The notes: a model not told the origin generated them from the letters alone. A DNA stretch of 64,000 nt from Halomonas sp. CH40 (GCA_041875495.1 CP112982.1:1550001-1614000); one strand, 5' to 3'; counted from the first letter of the stretch, positions 14,399-23,943 are shown. Translations and numbers: made by a program.

Positions 14399-14416
14399 AT
14401 GGGAAGTGTTCGAACG

Positions 14417-14875
14417 ATGGTTAAGTCTCAATCCAGTATCCTGATTCGCTGTTCGGTGCCTGATATCTTCCACTTCGTGGTAACCGATTTTGTCCGCAAC
14501 TATCCGCGGTGGTCGCCTGAAGTTCAATCGCTGACACCTTTGAACAGCGGGCCGCTGACCGTCGGATGGACGGCGCGGCAGGTGAGAATAGATCAAGGGC
14601 GCCGTTCCGAGGCCGATTTCAAGGTCATTGCACTAGAGCCTGAGCGTCGGGTGTGTTTCAAAGGGATCAAAGACCCTTTTGAAATCAACTACTTTTTCGA
14701 ACCGCATTTTGATTACACACGGCTCACCTTCAGTTTCGAAATGGCGCGCCTGAGCTTCGGTTTGCGGCCGTTCGAAAAACTTATTCGTGTTGCCGTCAAG
14801 GATGGTACGGATCGCGTCGTTCGCGATCTGAAAACACTGGCCGAACGAGAACTTGGTCAACAGAAAACAGACTAA
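14417..14875 (+). CDS. SRPBCC (START-like) family protein
   Basis: About 152 residues from ATG 14417; an in-frame ATG at 14399 is possible. The order of a short N-terminal strand (SSILIRCSVPDIFHFVVTDF), a mid-protein antiparallel sheet with alternating hydrophobic residues, and a long amphipathic C-terminal helix (RDLKTLAERELG) is the helix-grip fold that binds hydrophobic ligands. Related proteins appear in polyketide cyclase and lipid-binding families, but the ligand here is unknown. It is followed at short distance by the LOV protein. Confidence 0.8.
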   Translation: MVKSQSSILIRCSVPDIFHFVVTDFVRNYPRWSPEVQSLTPLNSGPLTVGWTARQVRIDQGRRSEADFKVIALEPERRVCFKGIKDPFEINYFFEPHFDYTRLTFSFEMARLSFGLRPFEKLIRVAVKDGTDRVVRDLKTLAERELGQQKTD

Positions 14876-14910
14876 TAGGTTTGATAACGCACCCCTCGGC
14901 TGGAGAAACC

Positions 14911-15366
14911 ATGCTATTTATCCCTGATAAAGATACTGGCGTTATTCCACACGTACTGACACAGATTCTGAATACCTGCGTCAATGGCGTCACGCTCTCC
15001 GACCCGGATCAGCCAGATACCCCGATTATTTATGCCAATACCATTTTTGAGCGGCTGACCGGCTACAGCCAGGAAGAAATTCTGGGGCGCAACTGTCGCT
15101 TTCTGCAGGGTGAGGATCGTGATCAACCCGAGCTGGATAAAATTCGCGCTGCCCTTAAAGTGCATGAACCCGTTGAGGTGACGCTGCGCAACTACCGCAA
15201 GGACGGCACCTTGTTCTACAACCGGCTGATGATTCAGCCGCTGTATGATACCTCGGGCCAGTTAATCTACTATCTGGGCGTGCAGTATGATGCAAGTGAA
15301 CTCATCAATGCGCAGGCCGAGATCGAACGGCTTGAAAAAGCCCTCAAGAAAACCCCTGCCGACTAG
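14911..15366 (+). CDS. Short LOV-domain blue-light photoreceptor
   Basis: About 151 residues from ATG 14911, with GGAG 6 bases upstream; an upstream TTG at 14881 is less likely. GRNCRFLQG contains the cysteine that forms the covalent flavin adduct, within the usual LOV GxNCRFLQ motif. Before it comes IIYANTIFERLTGY and after it RNYRKDGTLFYNRL and LIYYLGVQ, the other PAS/LOV strands. There is no output domain, only a C-terminal helix (AQAEIERLEKALKK) suited to dimerisation. It is therefore a short LOV protein like those of Pseudomonas. Its partner is not evident. Confidence 0.92.
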   Translation: MLFIPDKDTGVIPHVLTQILNTCVNGVTLSDPDQPDTPIIYANTIFERLTGYSQEEILGRNCRFLQGEDRDQPELDKIRAALKVHEPVEVTLRNYRKDGTLFYNRLMIQPLYDTSGQLIYYLGVQYDASELINAQAEIERLEKALKKTPAD

Positions 15367-15379
15367 AATCTGCTGAATG

Positions 15380-15427
15380 AACATGGCCGTTGACTGCTTT
15401 AGATGACGCAGCGCCAACGGCCATGTT
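15380..15427. terminator. Bidirectional hairpin between the LOV gene and a convergent small gene
   Basis: AACATGGCCGTTG (15380-15392) pairs perfectly with CAACGGCCATGTT (15415-15427). It lies between convergent genes and probably terminates both. Confidence 0.7.
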
Positions 15428-15443
15428 ATTGACGGTACCGAGG

Positions 15444-15650
15444 TCAGCTCCGGTTCGATTCAACAACGTCAACCACCCAGTAGGTGTCACGAGCCTGAGC
15501 ATAGGCTTCATCCGGCAGCATATCGCTGTCGCGGATGTTGGCTTCCGCTTCTTCATTGATCGCCTTGTGAAGCGCAGCAGTGGCGGCCTCTGGGGTATCG
15601 AAGATATCGCCATGCGGGCCATTACGCAGGTTGGCAAGTTGGTATTTCAT
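15444..15650 (-). CDS. Small conserved-looking protein of unknown function
   Basis: The 68-residue acidic, alanine-rich protein starts MKYQLANLRNGPHGDIFDTP and is probably mostly helical. An AGGCTTTCC ribosome-binding-like stretch precedes the ATG. It converges on the LOV gene with a strong hairpin between them. No family recognised. Confidence 0.65.
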   Translation of the reverse strand: MKYQLANLRNGPHGDIFDTPEAATAALHKAINEEAEANIRDSDMLPDEAYAQARDTYWVVDVVESNRS

Positions 15651-16229
15651 TGGAAAGCCTCTGTTTGTTATGGGCAGCGCCAGAGCAGCGAGCGAAATGT
15701 GCTTTAAAAAATCCGTGTAAACGTCGGCCTAATTCGACGGAGAGTCGCCACAAGATGTCTGTTCATTCCATGCTGCGTAGGTTCATGCTTGGCTCCAGCG
15801 TAACACGCAGGCACCGCCTGTAAATCCCGTATTGATCGGCTTGCTGACGCCCGGATATCTTCTACTGGCTGTTCTCCTCAGGCAAGCAGAAAGCCTTCGA
15901 ATGCCTGGTCTACCTGCACCGCTACAGGCCGGTGGGGTATCTGATCACCTGGCAGTCGGTAGGGGGCAAAAAGGGCGGTGGGGTCGCCGCGCATCAGCAG
16001 ATCCTGACTGATGGCCAGCAACTAGTAACGACTTCTCTCCAGACTGTCATTCCCGCATACTTTCAGCTGGAATACATTCTGATCTAAAGCCCTTGGCTTT
16101 GGCTAAAAGGTCAAATTGGGCAGCTGAGAAAAATTTGTTTTTTATTTAATAATTGTTGTTAGTTAAGTTGCTAAAGTAGCGTCAAATCCTCTATGCATTC
16201 GGTCAGCGCTAATGTAGCATCCGCGCGGC
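15651..16229. other. Gene-free stretch with a possible decayed frame
   Basis: About 580 bases. A plus-strand frame around 15857-16086 reads DIFYWLFSSGKQKAFECLVY and on to QLEYILI, but has no start, so it may be the end of a decayed gene. Nothing else is supported. Confidence 0.45.
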
Positions 16230-16260
16230 TTGCCACTTTTTGCAAGATGAAACGTATAAT
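16230..16260 (+). promoter_or_regulatory. Likely sigma-70 promoter of the outer-membrane protein gene
   Basis: TTGCCA at 16230-16235 and a perfect TATAAT at 16255-16260 are 19 bases apart, slightly longer than ideal. The coding start is 17 bases downstream of the -10 box. Confidence 0.5.
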
Positions 16261-16277
16261 GCGTAGAGGTAAAAGAA

Positions 16278-16829
16278 ATGAAAAAGAATATTATTTTGTC
16301 CACGTTTGTTGCTGTGTTGGGTATGACCTCAATGATGGCCGAAGCACGTCTTGAGCAAGGCACCCAGGAACTGGGTGTGCAGGGAAACCTGGACCTTGAT
16401 GCACAGGATGATTTTGAACTGAACCTCGATATTACATATGGTCGCTTTATTCGCGATGATTGGCAGGTAGGTGTGAAATCTGGCGTTGGCGCAACAGGCA
16501 GTGTTCTGAATTTTGATCTGGGCCTGTTTACTGAATATAACTTCAATAATGCCACCAACTGGGTACCTTATGTAGGAGCCTCTGCTGGTCTGGCAAGTGC
16601 TAATTTTGATTTTGATGAAGACTTCAAAGACACCGCTGATGTCGATTTTGAAGATGTAACAGCACTAAGTGTTGGCTTGTCAGGTGGCATCAAGTATTTC
16701 ATTAATGACAATGTTGCGATTGCTGGCGAAGTTAACCACAATATTTCTACCGACGACATTAATTTTGATGGTGATGAGCTTTCTGATTCCGCCACCAAGA
16801 TTATGATCGGTACACGTTTTTACTTCTAA
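16278..16829 (+). CDS. Outer-membrane beta-barrel protein
   Basis: The 183-residue protein has a signal peptide (MKKNIILSTFVAVLGMTSMMAEA, cleavage after AEA). The rest shows alternating hydrophobic and polar residues in about eight strands, and it ends in Phe, as outer-membrane barrels do for BAM recognition. Aromatic girdle positions and acidic loops (FDEDFKDTADVDFED) fit a halophile. It resembles small OmpW/OmpX-like barrels; the specific role is unknown. A terminator follows. Confidence 0.85.
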   Translation: MKKNIILSTFVAVLGMTSMMAEARLEQGTQELGVQGNLDLDAQDDFELNLDITYGRFIRDDWQVGVKSGVGATGSVLNFDLGLFTEYNFNNATNWVPYVGASAGLASANFDFDEDFKDTADVDFEDVTALSVGLSGGIKYFINDNVAIAGEVNHNISTDDINFDGDELSDSATKIMIGTRFYF

Positions 16830-16875
16830 TACGCGCTGTATTGGAAGGTTGACTGTTCTGTAAAATCTATTTATG

Positions 16876-16900
16876 CCCTGGATATTATCCGGGGTTTTTT
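16876..16900 (+). terminator. Terminator after the outer-membrane protein gene
   Basis: CCCTGGAT-att-ATCCGGGG hairpin (one G-T pair) followed by six T residues. Confidence 0.85.
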
Positions 16901-17008
16901 GCGTGTAATTAATGTCTGTTTCTGGATAAAAGGTTCAGGCAAGCGTTAACTGTCTCTTTGATTGGTCTCTGCTGAAAATTTCAAATTGGATTCCCGATAA
17001 CTTCACTC

Positions 17009-17098
17009 GGGAATGAGAGGGTGGTGGTTAGATCGGGAATGACGAGATGGTGGTGAGGCTGGAAGTGACGAGGTGGTGGTGAAATTGGGAATGACGGG
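17009..17098. repeat. 26-bp tandem repeat, about 3.5 copies
   Basis: Units begin at 17009, 17035, 17061 and 17087 with an exact 26-base period. The shared core is GGGAATGACGAGGTGGTGG with scattered changes. It is non-coding, between the barrel-protein terminator and the convergent PsiE-like gene. Confidence 0.8.
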
Positions 17099-17120
17099 CT
17101 GTCCCTTTTATTTCTTTTAT

Positions 17121-17567
17121 CTATTCTCGTGGCAAACGCATTAATACAGTGGCAGCAATAGTCAGCAAGACGATGGCACCGGCCTCGAACACGATATTCT
17201 GCGGGTTCATTTCCTTGCCTTGCAGAACGATCAAGCGGGCAATGGCGGTGATGGCAATGAAGATTGGGTAGACAAACGGCGAGCCGCGTCCGGTGTAGGA
17301 GACCAGCACCATGGCGACGACTTCGGTGTACAAGAACAGCAGCAGAATATCGGCCAGTTCGACGTTACCTCGCTGGTAAACCCCGAACAACTCGTTGGCG
17401 GCGGCGCTCAGGGTTAAGAGCCCGGTGATGACCAACAGCAGTTTTTGAAGCAGGCTAAAGCCGCCGACAATAAAAAACTGCTCGGCAGGGCTGATCCTGT
17501 TTGATGCAGGCCTTTTGGGCTCCTGGCTGTCGCTGGGCTGTTTCTTGGTCAAATCTGAGTCTTTCAT
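17121..17567 (-). CDS. PsiE-like phosphate-starvation-inducible membrane protein
   Basis: The 148-residue protein has a charged N-terminal tail (about 30 residues) and then four membrane helices. The stretch LLLFLYTEVVAMVLVSYTGR and a following YPIFIAITAIARLIVL match the PsiE family core, including the conserved Glu within the second/third helix and the IxAIARLI motif. The function of the family is poorly known. Confidence 0.8.
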   Translation of the reverse strand: MKDSDLTKKQPSDSQEPKRPASNRISPAEQFFIVGGFSLLQKLLLVITGLLTLSAAANELFGVYQRGNVELADILLLFLYTEVVAMVLVSYTGRGSPFVYPIFIAITAIARLIVLQGKEMNPQNIVFEAGAIVLLTIAATVLMRLPRE

Positions 17568-17981
17568 GGTGGCTCCTGCTAGGTGAGTACGGGGTTCTCG
17601 AGTCTATGCGCACAGGACTTGTACGAAGGCGTTGGAGTGGTATAACTCTGCTGCTCTGTTCAAGCTATCACCCCGTTCAATCTGCATACACTGAACAGCT
17701 ACCAGCCATTTCCATTGCGGTGACTTTCCCCGTCGTCGTCCGGCTCGACTCTGAAAGTAACAGACCCCGTATCTCAAGGCAGTCATTGATACCCGCGCTG
17801 GCCGTACGCTTTGTTCACTGTACCTGCCTGAGCAGGCCCAGTCGTTATCTGGCGCAAGGATAAGCATCAAAGCCGAAAGTCGATAGACCCTTTTCTTCTT
17901 GCTATTGTTCGCTAATGTAAGTAATTTTATATAATAGAAATATTGTGTAAAAGTGCCGTGCGATCACCTGGAGGGAAGACG
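17568..17981. other. Intergenic stretch, no supported gene
   Basis: Overlapping frames on both strands exist here, but neither has protein-like composition or a good start. The last 60 bases are AT-rich and probably hold the promoter of the gene at 17982; GGAGGG at about 17970 is its ribosome-binding site. Confidence 0.5.
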
Positions 17982-19577
17982 ATGGCTGTGCATACTGATA
18001 TTCAAACGCTTTACCTGACTGTCTATAACCGTCCCGCTGATTGGGTGGGGCTTCTTTATTGGGCGGAACAGCTTGAGGCCAGTGGGCTTGATGCGGTAAA
18101 CCAAGTGTTTACGCAAGCGCCTGAGTTTGATGAACTTTATGCTGGACAGACTCCCCAACAGCAGGCTAACACGCTTTATCAGCATTTGTTAGGCCGTGAT
18201 GTTGAAGCACAAGGCCGTAATTACTGGGCAGCCAAGCTTGAGGAGGGTATAAGCCTTGCTGAGGTGGCACGGTTTATTGCTGATGCGGCAGAAGGAGAAG
18301 ACGCCAGCGCGTTTGAGGCACGTATCGATAATGCCCAGAATCAGACGTATGGCGAGATCATAGATACCCTGTATGCGGGCTACTACGGGCGTGCTGCAGA
18401 CGCAGAAGGTAAAGCTTTCTGGCTGGGCGCCATGAAGTCGTCAAACGGCGACCTTGCACCGCTTATTGAGGCGTTTGGAAATTCTGATGAGTATGTGGTG
18501 CAATACGGCGGCATGGAGACGGACGCGCAGCTGTCGGCTCTGTACAACAAGCTTTTCAGCCGCGAGCCGGATGCAGACGGTGCCGCTTACTGGGCTGAGC
18601 AACTTGATAGCGGTGCATTAACGCTTTCATCTTTAGCATTTACGCTGGCACAAGCTGCCGCAGCTGATGATAAACAAGCGCTTGAAAACAATATTCAGGC
18701 TGTCAAAAATCTCGAACCCGAACCCGAACCCGAACCCGAACCCGAACCCGAACCCGAACCCGAACCCGAACCCGAACCCGAACCCGAACCCGAACCCGAA
18801 CCCGAACCCGAACCCGAAACAGACCCGAATCTGTTACGCCTGGAACTGACTTTGAGTGATCAATGGACATCAGGCAGCAACAGCATTAGTTTTAATCTGG
18901 AGTATCCCTCTACGGTTGCTCTGGATGATGTTTCCTTGCAGGGCGGGGGAGCTTTATCGACCTCGTCATCAAGCTTCAGTAGCGGTGGCGTTACGACGGC
19001 AAGCTATTCACTTTCAGCGACCAACGGTTCTACCAGTGGAGTGCTCGAATTTGAGTTTGTCATCAGTGGCGGGAATGCGGAAGACCTCGTTGTTGACATG
19101 CAAGCGCTAATGGTCAATGACGAAGTTTTAGGCGATACCCGCTATGTGGAGGAAGAGGGAGCTTTGGTTAATCCGGAATATGCACCTGACATGAAAGGCG
19201 TCCTGGATGATTATGGAGATACGCCAGCGACAGCCACTGCTATCGAGTTGGGTGAATCTGTTGATGGCATGATTGAAAAGGCATCAGATAAAGATGTCTT
19301 TGCCGTGGATCTGCAAGCAGGCCAAGACTATCTCTTCCAGATGACGCCTGAAGACGATCTGGATACGGCTTATCTGAGACTGCTTAACCCGGATGGAGGT
19401 GGCATCAGTGGAGCAACGGATGCCAGTGATGATGAAGCGCAGTTTCAGTTTACCGCTGACTCAAGTGATACCTATTACGTTGAGGCATCAGAACGGGGTA
19501 ATGACGATAGAGGTAATTACACCGTTATGGTTGAAGAGGTTGGGGTGACGGCAGGCGATGATGGGCTGATTGCATGA
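17982..19577 (+). CDS. DUF4214 / (Glu-Pro)n / PPC-domain extracellular-type protein
   Basis: About 531 residues from ATG 17982, which has GGAGGG upstream; a TTG at 17943 is less likely. The N-terminal ~240 residues hold three DUF4214 repeats ([53 protein letters not shown]), common in surface-layer and RTX-like exoproteins. A pure Glu-Pro linker of about 17 pairs follows. The C-terminal half has a beta-sandwich and a bacterial pre-peptidase C-terminal (PPC) domain ([13 protein letters not shown], then [17 protein letters not shown]). There is no Sec signal peptide, so export would be type I or similar. The whole protein is very acidic. Confidence 0.88.
   Translation: MAVHTDIQTLYLTVYNRPADWVGLLYWAEQLEASGLDAVNQVFTQAPEFDELYAGQTPQQQANTLYQHLLGRDVEAQGRNYWAAKLEEGISLAEVARFIADAAEGEDASAFEARIDNAQNQTYGEIIDTLYAGYYGRAADAEGKAFWLGAMKSSNGDLAPLIEAFGNSDEYVVQYGGMETDAQLSALYNKLFSREPDADGAAYWAEQLDSGALTLSSLAFTLAQAAAADDKQALENNIQAVKNLEPEPEPEPEPEPEPEPEPEPEPEPEPEPEPEPEPETDPNLLRLELTLSDQWTSGSNSISFNLEYPSTVALDDVSLQGGGALSTSSSSFSSGGVTTASYSLSATNGSTSGVLEFEFVISGGNAEDLVVDMQALMVNDEVLGDTRYVEEEGALVNPEYAPDMKGVLDDYGDTPATATAIELGESVDGMIEKASDKDVFAVDLQAGQDYLFQMTPEDDLDTAYLRLLNPDGGGISGATDASDDEAQFQFTADSSDTYYVEASERGNDDRGNYTVMVEEVGVTAGDDGLIA
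18714..18818 (+). repeat. Hexanucleotide GAACCC microsatellite, about 17 copies
   Basis: A perfect run of GAACCC encodes the Glu-Pro linker. Because the unit is six bases, changes in copy number preserve the frame and only lengthen or shorten the linker. Confidence 0.95.
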
Positions 19578-19781
19578 TTGAATTTACCGACTATTTCGCT
19601 GCAAGTAGCGGGTAGAGTAATTGGAGTTAGGCAAGCGCTTGGGTGATATATAAGCGAGGGCGCTTTGTGCTGGCCAACTTCAGGCTTACTGCGTAAAATC
19701 CCGCTCAGCCGGACCGGAACCCGGCAGCCAGCCATGCTGGCATCTCGCTTTGTACAAATTCTCCGACAATGAGCACCCCTG

Positions 19782-20462
19782 ATGTCACAACCTTCCCAAC
19801 ACCGACCCGCTGTGGTGGTGTATTCCGGCGGCATGGATTCCTTTACCCTGCTGCATCGCGCCCGTCACCAGCATACTGATGTGCATGCGCTTTCCTTTGA
19901 CTACGGCCAGCGCCATTCCCGTGAACTGGGTATGGCCCGCCAGGTCTGCCAGGCCCTTGGCATCGCCCACCAGGTGGTCGATATCCGCGCCATTCACGGC
20001 CTGATTGATAACTCGGCGCTGACCGATCCCCGCCAGGCCATTCCCAGTGGACGCTACGCCGCAAGCAATATGCAGGCGACCGTGGTGCCCAACCGCAACA
20101 TGATGCTGTTATCGATGAGCATCGCCAAGGCCATCAATATCGGCGCTCAGGATGTCTACTATGGTGCCCACGCGGGGGATCACCTGATCTATCCGGACTG
20201 TCGCCCAGCATTTGTGGATGCCATGAACGAAGCCGCTGGCCTGGCCGACTTTAATCCGGTGACCATTCACGCGCCTTACCTGCATGCTGCCAAGGCCGAT
20301 ATTCTGGCCGATGGAATCAGGATGGGGCTGGACTACCGCCACACCTGGACCTGCTACCAGGGCGAGGAACTGGCCTGCGGTGAGTGCGGCAGCTGTATTG
20401 ACCGCCTGGAAGCCTTTGCCGTTAACGGCATTGAAGACCCCATCGCCTACCGGCCGTCCTGA
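19782..20462 (+). CDS. queC: 7-cyano-7-deazaguanine synthase
   Basis: QueC converts 7-carboxy-7-deazaguanine to preQ0 with ATP and ammonia, in the queuosine pathway. The 226-residue protein has the PP-loop SGGMDS at residues 15-20 and the C-terminal zinc site formed by [26 protein letters not shown] and YYGAHAGDH are family-typical. It is followed 19 bases later by queE and then the queD-like gene, so three steps of preQ0 synthesis are encoded together. Confidence 0.97.
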   Translation: MSQPSQHRPAVVVYSGGMDSFTLLHRARHQHTDVHALSFDYGQRHSRELGMARQVCQALGIAHQVVDIRAIHGLIDNSALTDPRQAIPSGRYAASNMQATVVPNRNMMLLSMSIAKAINIGAQDVYYGAHAGDHLIYPDCRPAFVDAMNEAAGLADFNPVTIHAPYLHAAKADILADGIRMGLDYRHTWTCYQGEELACGECGSCIDRLEAFAVNGIEDPIAYRPS

Positions 20463-20481
20463 TCTCCCAAGAGGCAACACC

Positions 20482-21126
20482 ATGTACCATATCAAGGAAG
20501 CCTTCTACACCTTGCAGGGTGAAGGGGCGCAGAGCGGTCGCGCGAGTGTTTTCTGCCGTTTCAGCGGCTGTAACCTGTGGTCCGGGCGCGAGCAGGATCG
20601 TAGCACGGCCGTCTGCCAGTTCTGTGATACCGATTTTGTCGGCACCGATGGCACGAACGGTGGGCGCTTTGCCACGCCAGCGGCCCTGGCAGAGCATATC
20701 GTCTCGCTGTGGCCAGTAATTTCCAACGCCACGCCATATGTGGTGATGACCGGCGGCGAGCCGCTTCTGCAAGTGGACACCGCGCTTACAGATGCTCTGC
20801 ACGAACGCAGCTTTGAAATAGCGGTGGAAACCAACGGCACCTTGCCCGTGCCCGAGGGCATTGACTGGGTCTGCGTCAGCCCCAAAAGCCAGGCAAGGCT
20901 GGTGGTGACGCAGGGCGATGAGCTCAAGCTGGTCTACCCTCAGCAGGACGCCTTGCCGGAGCGCTTTAGTGCCCTGGATTTCGCCCATTTCTATCTGCAG
21001 CCCATGGATCAGAGTGCCTTGCAGAACCCCAGCGGCAATACCGTGCAGCAGACGGTGGATTACTGTCTCAATCACCCGCAGTGGCGTTTGTCCATGCAAC
21101 TTCACAAACTGGCAGGTTTTGAATAA
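20482..21126 (+). CDS. queE: 7-carboxy-7-deazaguanine synthase
   Basis: A radical-SAM enzyme of 214 residues from ATG 20482, with an AGAGGC site upstream; a longer frame extends into queC but is not needed. The cluster-binding cysteines are spaced C-x3-C-x14-C-x2-C (CRFSGCNLWSGREQ, then CQFC), the variant seen in many proteobacterial QueE proteins rather than the plain CxxxCxxC. TGGEPLLQ and VETNGT are further radical-SAM signatures. Its stop overlaps the next start by one base. Confidence 0.96.
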   Translation: MYHIKEAFYTLQGEGAQSGRASVFCRFSGCNLWSGREQDRSTAVCQFCDTDFVGTDGTNGGRFATPAALAEHIVSLWPVISNATPYVVMTGGEPLLQVDTALTDALHERSFEIAVETNGTLPVPEGIDWVCVSPKSQARLVVTQGDELKLVYPQQDALPERFSALDFAHFYLQPMDQSALQNPSGNTVQQTVDYCLNHPQWRLSMQLHKLAGFE

Positions 21127-21956
21127 TGGCGCTTTTTGTTAACCATTTAACCCATCTGGACGTTTCCATCTGGAACCCTGTTCACGGTCTGACCGGCATG
21201 AGCTGGCTGGTCAACGCTACGCTGGAAGGTGAGTTGGGCGACGACGGCATGCTGCTGGATTTTGGCGAGGTCAAACCCTGGATCAAGCGGGTGCTGGATG
21301 CGGGGCCGGATCATACCTTGCTGGTGCCGAAATATGCAGACGGTGTGACCGAGAAAATTGATGACAAGCGTTGTACGGTGGAGGCTCAGTACCCCTATGC
21401 GATGTGCCTGGAAACGCCGCTAGAGGCAGTGACTGCTCTGCCAACCGCAGAGGTGAGCGAGGCGGATATTCTGGCTCACTGCGAAGCGCTGTTGAATGCC
21501 CAGCGGCCGCCTAACGTCTCTCGGGTCACCCTGACCCTGAGTGCTGAAACCATTGACGGTGCGGCGTTTGGCTACAGCCATGGCCTGAAGCGCCACCTTG
21601 GCAACTGCCAGCGCATTGCCCATGGTCATCGTTCGCGGCTGGAGATTTATCAGCATGCTCAGCGGGTACCCCAGCTTGAGCAGCAGTGGAGTGACTGGCT
21701 CAATCATCGCTACCTGATCGAGGCTGCGGATATTATCGAAACGTCACAAGACGGGCAAATTTTATACCGTTATCTTTCAGCTCAAGGAGCATTCAGCCTG
21801 AGCCTGCCTGAATCACGCACGGCAGTACTCAAGGTGCCCACCACGATTGAAAACATTGCTCAATGGCTGGCGGACAAGGTCGCGGCGCAAACCGGCGAAC
21901 CCACCCGCATCGTGGTGTTCGAAGGGATCAGTAAAGGCGCTACGGCAGATGGGTAA
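21126..21956 (+). CDS. QueD-like 6-carboxytetrahydropterin synthase, extended form
   Basis: The 276-residue protein is more than twice the usual QueD length (about 120). A pterin-synthase-type strand (LLDFGEVKPWIKRVLDAGPDH) appears near residues 42-63. The second part has GYSHGLKRHLGNCQRIAHGHRS, where CQRIAHGHRS supplies the Cys and His expected of the catalytic and zinc site. The order looks like a duplicated or rearranged T-fold. It is translationally coupled to queE, which supports the step making 6-carboxytetrahydropterin. Confidence 0.8.
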   Translation: MALFVNHLTHLDVSIWNPVHGLTGMSWLVNATLEGELGDDGMLLDFGEVKPWIKRVLDAGPDHTLLVPKYADGVTEKIDDKRCTVEAQYPYAMCLETPLEAVTALPTAEVSEADILAHCEALLNAQRPPNVSRVTLTLSAETIDGAAFGYSHGLKRHLGNCQRIAHGHRSRLEIYQHAQRVPQLEQQWSDWLNHRYLIEAADIIETSQDGQILYRYLSAQGAFSLSLPESRTAVLKVPTTIENIAQWLADKVAAQTGEPTRIVVFEGISKGATADG

Positions 21957-22125
21957 TCTGATTTGCTAGATAATGATCACCATTATCTAGCTGGCATAGT
22001 CTCTTCTAGGAACCGTGAATATCACACCGTGTGCACCAAAGAAATGCAAGAAAAGCATGGTGTGATGTTAAAAAGGCCCTTGCTGGGTGATGCAACCCTC
22101 GTTGGCCATGTTGTGGCAGTGGATA

Positions 22126-22689
22126 TCATTCCGTATTGGTGGCTATGCATGGCCAGTTATCCAGCTCGATCATATCTGCAATTAGCCAGCTTCTATCTGA
22201 GTGGCTGAGCGTAGCATTAACCGGCACCATATTGACTTTCAATTGATCATGTTGGCTTAAAAGATGATGTACCTGCCCAACAAAACTTTGAAACCCTACC
22301 TTTTTGTCAAAAGTAACAGCACCACTTTGTGCTATAGCCTCAAGAAGGGGAGCTACTATCTTTCTGGCTTCTTCTATGGGCTTTACTGCATCGTCGTGCA
22401 TTAACTGTAAAACCCTTTGCGCCTGAGGGAGAAGTTCACAAGCGGCCAGTTGCTGTTCTTTGCGGGTGGCTCCGCGGTAGCCTCCTGCCAGTAGCTGACT
22501 TCGGATAGAAGCAAGTTCAGCGACTTGGGGGCAGTTATATTCTTCAAGTATCTTTTCCGATTTTTTGAGCCAATCCATGAAATCATCAACTGCTTGAGGG
22601 CTTTTAGTGGAAAGTGAGTCGACGATCCGTGGTGTTTCCATCAAGAGGTGGTGGTAGGCCTGGCTTTTCATGATATGAGATTGTTTCAT
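22126..22689 (-). CDS. Hypothetical protein, third gene of the DUF2589 operon
   Basis: The 187-residue protein is mostly helical and has no recognised domain. It starts MKQSHIMKSQ, 17 bases after the preceding minus-strand gene, so it is probably translated with it. The operon order is DUF2589 gene, 229-aa gene, then this one. Confidence 0.7.
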   Translation of the reverse strand: MKQSHIMKSQAYHHLLMETPRIVDSLSTKSPQAVDDFMDWLKKSEKILEEYNCPQVAELASIRSQLLAGGYRGATRKEQQLAACELLPQAQRVLQLMHDDAVKPIEEARKIVAPLLEAIAQSGAVTFDKKVGFQSFVGQVHHLLSQHDQLKVNMVPVNATLSHSDRSWLIADMIELDNWPCIATNTE

Positions 22690-22706
22690 GATGTGCTCTT
22701 CGCCGC

Positions 22707-23396
22707 TTATTCGGGAATCAGTTTCCGGGTAACTTTTCCATCTTCATCTTCCATGCGGTGCCACTCAACTCCATCTTCCTGAATGGTAAGCTTGATGTTG
22801 ACCAAGCTTGCCGCTGACTTTTCGCGCAGGATGTCTGTTTCTACCGACACATCCAGATTACCCAGATCAGCGACTGGTTGAGGTTTAATAGTGTCTTTTA
22901 ACTTTTCAGAAAGGCGCTCAGCCACGTGTGAAACGTGTTTTCTTAGATCATCGTCAGATAAGTCAGTTACTTGTATATCAAAGCCTTGCTTTGCAATCTT
23001 GTGTGAAAAGGTCTCAAGAGCTTGCGTCTCGCCGTATTCAATAATGGCTTTATCAAGCAGCTGAGTCTCTTCGTTGATGAATTGCCTAAATCTCTGGGAT
23101 GACGCGCGATTCAGACTTTCCAGGCCCAGGCCAGATAACGTTTCCTGGTAGGCGAGTGAAGCGATCTGGCGACTGTCAAATGATTTCTGTCTACTTACGG
23201 GTTCACCCTGATTTGGGGTTATGGCAACAGGGAACGTTATTTCTACATCTTTCAAACGCATTCTCGGCACAGGGAAATGTTCAAGCAATCTGTGTTTAGC
23301 ATAATCCTCAGCAACGCGGACTGCCTGCAGGTCAGCGCTAACACGCGCGTGTTGAATACTTATAACCAGGCTACCAATATAATCGTGCAGTTTCAT
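22707..23396 (-). CDS. Hypothetical protein, second gene of the DUF2589 operon
   Basis: A 229-residue protein. The N-terminal part (MKLHDYIGSLVISIQHARVS, then VPRMRLKDVEITFPVAI) resembles the layout of the DUF2589 product: a helical start followed by a strand entering a sheet. The C-terminus is a beta-rich, charged segment. It follows the DUF2589 gene after 75 bases. An intact frame suggests that it is retained although the first gene is broken. Function unknown. Confidence 0.75.
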   Translation of the reverse strand: MKLHDYIGSLVISIQHARVSADLQAVRVAEDYAKHRLLEHFPVPRMRLKDVEITFPVAITPNQGEPVSRQKSFDSRQIASLAYQETLSGLGLESLNRASSQRFRQFINEETQLLDKAIIEYGETQALETFSHKIAKQGFDIQVTDLSDDDLRKHVSHVAERLSEKLKDTIKPQPVADLGNLDVSVETDILREKSAASLVNIKLTIQEDGVEWHRMEDEDGKVTRKLIPE

Positions 23397-23943
23397 TCAA
23401 GCTCCTTAACCATTATTACTGACAGGGGTGCCCGCAGGCACCGCCTTGTATATATCGGTTGGAAGGACTAACTAGGCACTGACGATGCTGTCTTCCAATA
23501 GGTTGAGAATCCGGTCAAGACCTGCTGGCATCTCGTCCTGCACTGCATGAACCTTGACATTCAGTGAATAAGACTTTTCAACTTTTTCGCCCCTTGACGA
23601 GGAGCGCTGATAGGAGGCTGACGCCTTAAAATTGACAACCTTGTAGTCAATGCCTAATTCTGCACTGGCAGAAAATTTTGAATTCAGGCTCTTGGTCTGT
23701 GTGGAGGTTAATCGCGCATTAAATTCAATATCTAAGGTGTCAATACGTAAGCTTGGCACTTGTAGCATTGTTATAAAAGGCACTTTAACTGAAACAGTTG
23801 ACGTGGTGTAGCGCTCGTTTTCTGGTGATTCACCAAGTGTAAAATCTGGATTAGGGATTTGCTTTTCATAGTTAAAGTTGACATAGCGAATCACTTGATC
23901 GTAAGCGCCCTTAAATCGACACACTTGACCTAGCCGTGTTCTT

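Noticed and set aside
17501..17870. Overlapping frames on both strands beyond the PsiE-like gene
   Set aside because: Composition is not protein-like, no family is recognisable and starts are poor.
18667..18849. An Asn-Pro repeat protein in another frame
   Set aside because: It is the shadow of the GAACCC repeat within the DUF4214/PPC gene.
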